Assembly: GCA_021784265.1 (NCBI GenBank)
Contig: JAJXTA010000138.1
Coordinates: 1 to 7,016, forward strand
Direction of reading: 5' to 3'
Source of the DNA: a bacterium
GTDB lineage: Bacteria; Verrucomicrobiota; Verrucomicrobiia; Limisphaerales; J093
Length of the DNA stretch: 7,016 bases
Under the pieces are notes generated by a model that was not told the origin of the DNA, did no database searches, and saw nothing but the letters and a program-made list of their open reading frames with translations. Position numbers and translations under genes: made by a program. Shown piece by piece: positions 1-4,998 of the stretch. How positions within the stretch are numbered: position 1 is the stretch's first letter; each line of letters starts with the position of its first letter.

Positions 1-112
1 CCGGCAGAAGGCCGAGCGGCGGGTCCCACTCGAGGCGCTCCCCCCAACCCTTGCCGGCCTCCCGCGATAGCCCGGCGCGCGCCCGCCTCGCGCCCGCGGG
101 CCGGCGCGACAT
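1..112 (-). CDS. Possible N-terminal fragment of an unrecognised protein, cut by the left edge
   Basis: A minus-strand frame opens with ATG at 112-110 and stays open to the edge, giving 37 codons. The start is Arg/Ala-rich; from about residue 19 it becomes more protein-like (GKGWGERLEWDPPLGLLP). In that second part nearly all third codon positions are G or C while second positions are mixed, which is the pattern of real genes in high-GC DNA. GGTGG lies 7 bases before the ATG and GAGG directly abuts it, so ribosome-binding evidence is weak. I recognise no family. If real, it is transcribed divergently from the sigma factor gene and the two share the region 113-556. A chance open frame in GC-rich DNA is a serious alternative. 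Confidence 0.3.
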   Translation of the reverse strand, partial: MSRRPAGARRARAGLSREAGKGWGERLEWDPPLGLLP

Positions 113-124
113 CCTCGTACCACC

Positions 125-140
125 GGGAGGGTTCCCTCCC
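125..140. repeat. Short perfect inverted repeat
   Basis: GGGAGGG and CCCTCCC flank a central TT; with six-base arms the loop is GTTC. It lies 12 bases upstream of the possible minus-strand start at 112. It could be an operator or a hairpin, but a repeat this short can also arise by chance in GC-rich DNA. Confidence 0.25.
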
Positions 141-458
141 AGCCAGTCATCACGGATTCTCGTGGGAGGCAGGCGACTCTATTATGCGCCACCGGCGGCG
201 GCGGTGCGAGCTGTCGGCACGATCTCTTTCGCCGCCGTTGGGGCGCCGACACGCTGGTGCGCTGAACCGCTGTTTCCACAAAGCAACTCCTAAACTCCCG
301 AGTGTTGCCCGTCTCTCTCTCTCGTCAACAAAAACCTTTAAAAAAAATGATTGATGATATTCCCGGAGCGCGGGAGCGCGGCGGGATGGCCAAACCACCG
401 GCCCCGTTGGAGCGTGCGGGGCTGTGGGGCGCCCGCCCTGGCCCCGGACAGATTCGCA

Positions 459-470
459 GGGCGTACGCCC
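459..470. repeat. 12-bp perfect palindrome upstream of the sigma gene
   Basis: GGGCGTACGCCC is its own reverse complement and ends 86 bases before the preferred sigma factor start at 557. The size and symmetry fit a binding site for a dimeric regulator. There is no second copy nearby and I do not recognise the motif, so function is unproven. Confidence 0.25.
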
Positions 471-556
471 GGTCCAGTTGTCCCCGGGCCTGGGCGGGGC
501 AAGCCGGAGGCGGAAAGCTTGTCACCTTTTCCGTTGCCCGAGCCACTAGGTTTGCG

Positions 557-2269
557 ATGATGAATGCAACCATGACTCCCACCGCGCTCGAGGACGCGCC
601 GTTGATCGAACGCTCGCTGGCAGGCGACCGGGAGGCCTTCGGCCAGCTCGTCGAGCGCTACCAAGGATTGATCTGCGCCCTGGCGTACAGCGCCTGCGGT
701 GACCTGAGCCGAAGCGAGGACATCGCCCAGGAGACCTTCGTCACGGCGTGGCGGCGCCTGGGCAGCCTGCGCGACCGGCGCCACCTCAGGCCTTGGCTGT
801 GCGGCATCGCCCGCCATGTCGCCAGCCACGCCCGGCGGCGCCAAACCCGGCAACCTGAAACCGGCGCCCAAGGCCTCGAGGCCATGGGCGACGCCCCGGG
901 GCCCGAGCCGACGCCGGCGGAAGCCGCGGCCCGGCAAGAAGAAGCCGCTTTGGTGTGGGAATGCCTCGGGCGGCTGCCCGGGGCGCTCCGGGAACCACTC
1001 ATCCTTTTCTACCGCGAGCAACGGTCGGTCCAACAGGTGGCGGTGGCTCTCGAACTCTCCGAGGAAGCCGTCCGACAGCGCCTGTCGCGGGGCCGGGCCC
1101 TGCTGCGCGAGCGGCTCACCGCGGTTGTCGAAACCACACTGGCCAACACGCGTCCGGGGAAGGTCTTCACCCTGGCCGTCTTGGCCGCCCTCCCCCTGAT
1201 CACCCCGCAGGCAGCCGCGGCGGGTTTGGCGGCCATGGCCGGGAAAGGCTCGCCGCTGGCGGGCGCGGCGCTCTCGACCAGCCTGCTTGGGGCCGTGGGC
1301 GGCTCATTGCTGGGCCTCTGGGGCGCGTATATGGGGACCCGCGCCTCCTTGCAACAGGCGCGGTCGGACCGCGAGCGGGCGTTCATCAAGCGGTACGTCG
1401 GGCTGCTGGGGGCGGTCATCCTCGGGTTCATCGTGTCGCTCCTCCCGTTGCTGGCGGTCGGACGGTCGCTCCTCCGCACGCATCCGGGTTGGTTCGTGTT
1501 CACCCTCGGGTTTGGGACGCTGGCGTACGCGGTGGCGGTTGCGCTCCTGGCTCTCCTCGGAGCCCGGCGGCACCGGCAAATCCAACAAGAAGATGAAGCC
1601 TCCGGCCTCGCCGAACCCTTGCCCGCGGGCGTCGCCGACGCCGGTCCGCCCGGGTGGGAGTACCGCACGCGAACTTGCCTCCTGGGCCTGCCGCTGGTGC
1701 ACCTGAACTTCGGTGGGGGAGCGTGTGGCCGCCGACAACGCGGCGTGGCTCGAGGCTGGATTGCGGTGGGGGACATCGCTTACGGGTTGCTCTTCGCCAG
1801 CGGCGGGATTGCCGTCGGGGGCATCGCGGTGGGCGGTCTGGCCGCCGGGCTCCTGGCGTTGGGCGGGTGCGCCGTGGGCGGCCTGGTTTTGGGCGGCTTT
1901 GCCCTGGGCGCGGGGGCCTGTGGCGGAGGCGCGTTTGGGTGGCTGGCGGCAGGGGGACTGGCGGTGGGCTGGGCCGCCTTTGGCGGGGGCGCCCTCGGGT
2001 GGCACGCCGCGTACGGCGGCTTCGCCTGGGCGCGGGATTACGCGGTCGGCGGCACCACCTTCGCCGCGCATACGAACGACGCGCTGGCGCGGGAGTTCTT
2101 CGCTTCGCACCCCTTCTTCACGGTGACCAAGACGCTGCTCACTTCGTTGGCGGCGCATCAGACCCGCTTCGTGGTGGTAGTGTTGGCGCTCTCCTTTGCC
2201 CCGACGCTGGTTCTCCTGTGGCTGGGCCGCCGCCGCCGTTTGACCACGGGAGGACCGGCCGCGCGGTAG
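557..2269 (+). CDS. ECF-type RNA polymerase sigma factor fused to a repeat-containing membrane domain
   Basis: The protein has 570 residues. Region 2 (core RNA polymerase and -10 binding) spans about 16-96, with the typical SEDIAQETFVTAWRRL stretch and WLCGIARHVASHARRR. Region 4 (-35 binding helix-turn-helix) spans about 132-187, from LGRLPGALREPLILFYREQ to EEAVRQRLSRGRALLRERL. A normal ECF factor would end near here. This one continues for about 380 residues: hydrophobic segments at about 203-228 and 236-260, clear membrane spans at about 280-302 and 312-335, a WEYRTR...GLPLVHLNFG motif at 367-386, tandem Gly/Ala pentads at 401-487, and a last span at 538-556 followed by RRRR. I start at ATG 557 because sigma homology begins just downstream; 560 and 572 are equally possible, and 302, 347 and 386 would add an atypical leader. 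AGG at 548-550 is the only weak ribosome site. No separate anti-sigma gene is present, so membrane tethering of the sigma part is a reasonable inference. Confidence 0.88.
   Translation: MMNATMTPTALEDAPLIERSLAGDREAFGQLVERYQGLICALAYSACGDLSRSEDIAQETFVTAWRRLGSLRDRRHLRPWLCGIARHVASHARRRQTRQPETGAQGLEAMGDAPGPEPTPAEAAARQEEAALVWECLGRLPGALREPLILFYREQRSVQQVAVALELSEEAVRQRLSRGRALLRERLTAVVETTLANTRPGKVFTLAVLAALPLITPQAAAAGLAAMAGKGSPLAGAALSTSLLGAVGGSLLGLWGAYMGTRASLQQARSDRERAFIKRYVGLLGAVILGFIVSLLPLLAVGRSLLRTHPGWFVFTLGFGTLAYAVAVALLALLGARRHRQIQQEDEASGLAEPLPAGVADAGPPGWEYRTRTCLLGLPLVHLNFGGGACGRRQRGVARGWIAVGDIAYGLLFASGGIAVGGIAVGGLAAGLLALGGCAVGGLVLGGFALGAGACGGGAFGWLAAGGLAVGWAAFGGGALGWHAAYGGFAWARDYAVGGTTFAAHTNDALAREFFASHPFFTVTKTLLTSLAAHQTRFVVVVLALSFAPTLVLLWLGRRRRLTTGGPAAR
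1757..2017 (+). repeat. Tandem Gly/Ala-rich five-residue repeats inside the sigma factor fusion
   Basis: Residues 401-487 of the protein at 557-2269 divide into about 17 consecutive units with the pattern (G/W/L)-hydrophobic-A-hydrophobic-G: WIAVG, DIAYG, GIAVG, GIAVG, GLAAG, LLALG, GCAVG, GLVLG, GFALG, AGACG, GGAFG, WLAAG, GLAVG, WAAFG, GGALG. Two units carry one extra residue (LLFASG and WHAAYG). In DNA this is a 15-base period, but codons differ between units, so the repeat is conserved in protein rather than being a recent DNA expansion. The period matches pentapeptide-repeat beta-helices, although the usual A(D/N)LXX consensus is not met. Glycine-zipper membrane packing is the other plausible reading. 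Confidence 0.8.
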
Positions 2270-2279
2270 GGCAAGGCGC

Positions 2280-2293
2280 CCTCGGGCCCGAGG
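2280..2293. terminator. Palindrome between convergent genes, possible bidirectional terminator
   Basis: CCTCGGGCCCGAGG is a perfect 14-bp palindrome in the 42-base gap between the sigma factor stop (TAG 2267-2269) and the dinB stop (complement of 2312-2314). As RNA it can form a five-pair GC stem with loop GGCC from either strand. No T-tract follows on either side, so it is not a classical intrinsic terminator; position is the main argument. Confidence 0.35.
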
Positions 2294-2311
2294 CCGCGGC
2301 TTCACCGTGGC

Positions 2312-3385
2312 CTACAACAGCGTCAACTGCGTGGCCGCCGGCTCGTGGAGATTGCTCACCCCCAATCCCAGTAACCGCAGGGGCCGACAGACCAGCCGGT
2401 CCCGCGCCAGCAGGTAGCAACCCAGCCGGTACAGGTCCCCCGCTTCGGTAAGGGGCTCCTCCAGACTGATCTGACGCGAAAGGGTGGTGAAATCGCCATA
2501 CCTCACCTTCACCTGCACCGTGTGCGCGCCCAGCCGCCGGCGCTTCAGTTTCGCGGCGATGTCCGCCGCCTGCTCCTTGAGGCAGGCACGGAGCACCCGG
2601 CGGTCCTCGGTGTCGCGGAGAAAGGTCTCCTCGCCACTGATGCTCTTAACCTCATCGCCTAACTCGAGCGGACGGTCGTCCTCCCCGAAGGCAAACGCTC
2701 GCAACTTGCGCCCGAACGAACCCACCAACGCCCGCAGGTCGCCGCGATAATCTTGCAGGTCGCCCACGGTGCGCACGCCCGCCTCGTGCAACACTTGTTC
2801 GGTCACCTTCCCGATGCCGTAGAGAATCCGCACGGGGAGCGGCCGCAGGAATTGGACTTTGGTCGCTTCCGGGATGAGCGTGAGTCCGTTGGGCTTCTGG
2901 TGGTCGCTGGCGATCTTAGCCAGGAGTTTGTTGGCGGCCAGGCCAATGGTGGCGGTCAGGCCCCGTTCGCCCAGGATGCGGGTCTTCAACTGGCGCGCCA
3001 ACGGCAGCGCCAACCGGAGCGAACCATCGGCATCGGCCCCCTGGCACTGCTGCGACCAATCCAGATAGGCCTCGTCGATGGACATCGGCTCGAGCATCGC
3101 CCCAGTCGCCGCCACCAACCGCATGATGGCCCGGGACTCCGCCCGGTAGTGATCCATCCGCGGCCGCACAAAGACCCCCGTGGGACAAAGCCGGCCGGCG
3201 GTGGCACTGGGCATGGCCGACCGCACGCCGAACCGCCGCGCCTCGTAGCTGGCCGCGCACACCACCCCGCGCTGGGTGGGCGGCGCCCCGACAATGACCG
3301 CCCGGCCCCGGAGTCCGGGGTTGTCCCGTTGCTCGACAGAGGCGTAGAACGCGTCCATGTCCAGATGGCCGATCACGCGGAACAT
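2312..3385 (-). CDS. dinB: DNA polymerase IV (Y-family translesion polymerase)
   Basis: The 357-residue protein matches the family's usual length (about 350). It is an error-prone cytoplasmic polymerase that copies past damaged template bases. Catalytic metal ligands are visible: Asp9 in HLDMDAFYASVEQ, and Asp104-Glu105 in SIDEAYLD. Tyr14 sits at the steric-gate position that excludes ribonucleotides. SYEARRFGVRSAMP (46-59) and GLAANKLLAKIASDHQKPNG (148-167) are typical palm/fingers motifs. A helix-hairpin-helix thumb (about 186-215, LYGIGKVTEQVL) and a little-finger domain (from about 246, KSISGEETF) follow. The C-terminus QLTLL (353-357) fits a sliding-clamp-binding peptide. ATG at 3385-3383 places HLDMD six residues in, as expected. 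There is no clear Shine-Dalgarno site. No partner repair gene or recognisable LexA box is nearby; a dyad just upstream is listed separately. The gene looks intact. Confidence 0.96.
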   Translation of the reverse strand: MFRVIGHLDMDAFYASVEQRDNPGLRGRAVIVGAPPTQRGVVCAASYEARRFGVRSAMPSATAGRLCPTGVFVRPRMDHYRAESRAIMRLVAATGAMLEPMSIDEAYLDWSQQCQGADADGSLRLALPLARQLKTRILGERGLTATIGLAANKLLAKIASDHQKPNGLTLIPEATKVQFLRPLPVRILYGIGKVTEQVLHEAGVRTVGDLQDYRGDLRALVGSFGRKLRAFAFGEDDRPLELGDEVKSISGEETFLRDTEDRRVLRACLKEQAADIAAKLKRRRLGAHTVQVKVRYGDFTTLSRQISLEEPLTEAGDLYRLGCYLLARDRLVCRPLRLLGLGVSNLHEPAATQLTLL

Positions 3386-3388
3386 CGC

Positions 3389-3407
3389 GGTGTGAGCTTA
3401 CCACACC
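3389..3407 (-). promoter_or_regulatory. Dyad immediately upstream of dinB, possible operator
   Basis: GGTGTG (3389-3394) and CACACC (3402-3407) are exact inverted six-base arms with a seven-base spacer, starting three bases upstream of the dinB ATG. A repressor here could block transcription or early translation. It is neither the gammaproteobacterial LexA box (CTGT-N8-ACAG) nor the Gram-positive GAAC-N4-GTTC type. Confidence 0.3.
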
Positions 3408-3410
3408 CGG

Positions 3411-3439
3411 GCCTTAGCGCGTAGCCTCGGCGCGGGCAA
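3411..3439 (-). promoter_or_regulatory. Weak candidate promoter for dinB
   Basis: On the minus strand TTGCCC (3439-3434) is followed after exactly 17 bases by TAAGGC (3416-3411), about 25 bases before the dinB ATG. The spacing suits a sigma-70-type promoter, but both hexamers match consensus poorly. The dyad at 3389-3407 would then overlap or directly follow the transcription start. Confidence 0.2.
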
Positions 3440-3595
3440 CCGTGTGCCATCGCCCCGGGGCAGCCGAGGGCGCCCCCCTGCCGGAAGCGGCGCCGCTCCC
3501 GCCGACCCCCCGCGGCGCCACCACCGCACTCGGGCGCGCCCGGCCCCGGCCCGCGGTGGCCGCCCCTGCCTCGTTGCCAAAGAGACCCGCCGGAT

Positions 3596-3624
3596 TTGAC
3601 AGCGCCCACCGCTCCCGCTATAGA
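3596..3624 (+). promoter_or_regulatory. Near-consensus housekeeping promoter driving the secreted protein gene
   Basis: TTGACA (3596-3601) is a perfect -35 box. After exactly 17 bases comes TATAGA (3619-3624), a good -10 box. Transcription should begin near 3630-3632, only about 3-5 bases before the ATG at 3635, giving an almost leaderless mRNA without room for a Shine-Dalgarno site. The TTG of the -35 box is in frame with the gene and would be a false upstream start. Confidence 0.75.
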
Positions 3625-3634
3625 ATCCAATCCC

Positions 3635-4891
3635 ATGAGGATCCGCCACCTCCCGGGCGCGACCGCCGCCGCGGGTGATTACTTCGGGGCCCGCCGGCGG
3701 GGCTTGGTCCTGTTGGGGCTCCTGCTCCTGCCCTTCGGACACGCCGACCCCTACGCTTTTGACGGGACAATCTCCCGCGACGTGCTCGAGCATTACTTGT
3801 CACGCTCGATCACCATGGAGGGGCTGTTCAACGGGCGCGGCGACCTCCAGGACAACCTGCGCCTGCTGCAGCACACGGGGGCGAAGTTCGTCGGACGCAG
3901 CCTCTGCCTCTGGGGTGGCGAGGCGGACCTCCGCCGGAATCTCGCCCGCGCCAAGGAGCAGGTGCCGCAGGCGCTAGCGGCGGACCCGGAACTGGTCCTG
4001 CAAGCCTGCGTCTTCGAGATCGTCACCAAGCAGGTCGAGCAAGTCCCCGTGCCGGACTGGGCGTTCGTGGCCTTCGGGCGGCCGGTCGAGCAGAGGAACT
4101 TCCGCTACGCCGACATGATCTATCCCGAGGGCCAGCGCCGGAATTGGGGACCCAACGCCTCGGTGCCGGACGTGAGCCGGCCGGAGACGCAACTCTGGTT
4201 CTATTTCCTGGCCGCTTCCTACCTCGACCTGGGCTTCGAGGCCATTCACTTCGGGCAAGTCGAGCTCATGGGCCGCAACGATCCTCACCTGGACAACTGG
4301 TCGCGTGTGCTCACCCTGGTCCGCGCCCACGCCGCCCAGCGCGCCCGGCGGCACCTGGTCCTCTGCGACGGCCATGTCCCCAGCGGCGGCTTGCTCCGCG
4401 ACGGGCGGTTGCTCTTGGACTTCCATTCCTTTCCTTTGCGCCTCAAGGAGACGCCAGACCATCCGCAGGAGGCCGTGTTGCAGGTTGGCTTTTCCGATGG
4501 CATTTATGGGCGGAGCAAAGGCGGCCTTACCGCCAGCGGGTGGACCTGCGAGCACCTCCCCTATCTGGTCGAGCTGGACAACTGGGGCGTCAGCCGGCAG
4601 CCGGGCCAACCCGGTGCCGGGGGCATCTGGGTCTGGGGCTACGATGAGATCACTTGGTTCGCCCACCAGAGCAAAGCCTACCGCGCCCGCTGGCTGCGCT
4701 ATGCCTGGGATTGGGTGCGGCAAACCGACCCCAACGGCCACCTCGAAATGCCGGGCAGCCGCACCCTCCGCTCCCCGCTGGACCACCAGCGGTGGTATTA
4801 CGCCAACAACCCCAGCACCGCCGTCCCCGACGGCCTCGGCGACGAAGAGGCTATCCGCGCCATCTGGGCGAGCGACACCCCGAAGCCCTGA
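3635..4891 (+). CDS. Secreted protein of unknown function, possible glycoside hydrolase-like barrel
   Basis: The protein has 418 residues from ATG 3635, chosen because the in-frame TTG at 3596 is the promoter -35 box. Residues 1-37 look like a signal peptide: a long basic n-region ending RRR, hydrophobic core GLVLLGLLLLPF, and likely cleavage after GHA37. I do not recognise a characterised family. The mature part alternates hydrophobic strands with polar or acidic ends, as in a TIM barrel: FVGRSLCLWGGE (85-96), LVLQACVFEI (120-129), FEAIHFGQVELMG (201-213), HLVLCDGHVPSGG (240-252), LLLDFHSFPL (259-268) and IWVWGYDEITWF (331-342). Glu128, Glu210, Asp245, Asp337 and Glu338 are candidate active-site acids. 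Aromatic richness and the facing rhamnosidase gene suggest a carbohydrate substrate, by inference only. It could equally be a non-catalytic sugar-binding barrel. It is divergent from dinB and convergent with the rhamnosidase gene. Confidence 0.88.
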   Translation: MRIRHLPGATAAAGDYFGARRRGLVLLGLLLLPFGHADPYAFDGTISRDVLEHYLSRSITMEGLFNGRGDLQDNLRLLQHTGAKFVGRSLCLWGGEADLRRNLARAKEQVPQALAADPELVLQACVFEIVTKQVEQVPVPDWAFVAFGRPVEQRNFRYADMIYPEGQRRNWGPNASVPDVSRPETQLWFYFLAASYLDLGFEAIHFGQVELMGRNDPHLDNWSRVLTLVRAHAAQRARRHLVLCDGHVPSGGLLRDGRLLLDFHSFPLRLKETPDHPQEAVLQVGFSDGIYGRSKGGLTASGWTCEHLPYLVELDNWGVSRQPGQPGAGGIWVWGYDEITWFAHQSKAYRARWLRYAWDWVRQTDPNGHLEMPGSRTLRSPLDHQRWYYANNPSTAVPDGLGDEEAIRAIWASDTPKP

Positions 4892-4903
4892 ACCCGGGCG
4901 GGC

Positions 4904-4960
4904 GGTGGATCCCCACCCCTCCGCCCCGAGCGCCCGGTGGTGAACGCGGCGCCACCCGGG
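4904..4960. terminator. Hairpins in a convergent gap, possible terminator
   Basis: The 107-base gap between two convergent genes contains GGTGG-ATCC-CCACC (4904-4917) and a larger imperfect hairpin: CCCGGTGG (4933-4940) pairs with CCACCCGGG (4952-4960) with one bulged C and an 11-base loop. No T-tract follows on either strand. Location supports a termination or RNA-end role; the sequence alone is weak evidence. Confidence 0.3.
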
Positions 4961-4998
4961 TCGGCTGCCCTCGGCCAGCGCTCCCTGCCGGGACCCCG

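Larger units (their letters stand above)
113..556. other. Non-coding upstream region of the sigma factor gene
   Basis: I see no convincing gene in these 444 bases. The region has a CT-rich run near 310-323, then an AT-rich island at about 327-362 (ending in TGATGATATT) that stands out against the GC-rich surroundings and is where I would expect a promoter. No convincing -35/-10 pair could be placed; TTGTCA at 519-524 has no good -10 at 16-18 bases. The sigma factor frame is open back to GTG 302, with further in-frame ATGs at 347 and 386. The predicted peptide from 302 to 556 is Pro/Gly/Arg-rich and resembles no sigma factor, so I treat it as leader DNA. Two short palindromes are listed separately. 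Confidence 0.5.

Noticed and set aside
338..1033. A 231-codon minus-strand frame opposite the sigma factor N-terminal half
   Set aside because: The plus strand encodes clear sigma regions 2 and 4 here; the antisense product is low-complexity.
1304..2305. A 333-codon open frame on the minus strand opposite the sigma factor membrane domain
   Set aside because: It is Arg/Pro/Gln-rich without family motifs and mirrors the codon bias of the well-supported plus-strand gene; long antisense frames are expected in GC-rich DNA.
2753..3424. A 223-codon plus-strand frame opposite dinB
   Set aside because: It lies mostly within the dinB catalytic region on the other strand and its His/Arg/Pro-rich product matches nothing recognisable.
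3386..3440. A LexA-type SOS box upstream of dinB
   Set aside because: Neither CTGT-N8-ACAG nor GAAC-N4-GTTC patterns are present; only an unrelated GGTGTG-N7-CACACC dyad is seen.
3486..3559. Palindrome AGCGGCGCCGCT (3486-3497) and arms CCACCGC/GCGGTGG (3521-3527 and 3553-3559) between dinB and the secreted protein gene
   Set aside because: All are GC-only or nearly so, with long loops or low information, and are likely by chance in this composition.
3974..4786. A 270-codon minus-strand frame opposite the secreted protein gene
   Set aside because: The plus-strand gene has a promoter, a signal peptide and organised secondary structure; the antisense frame has no such support.
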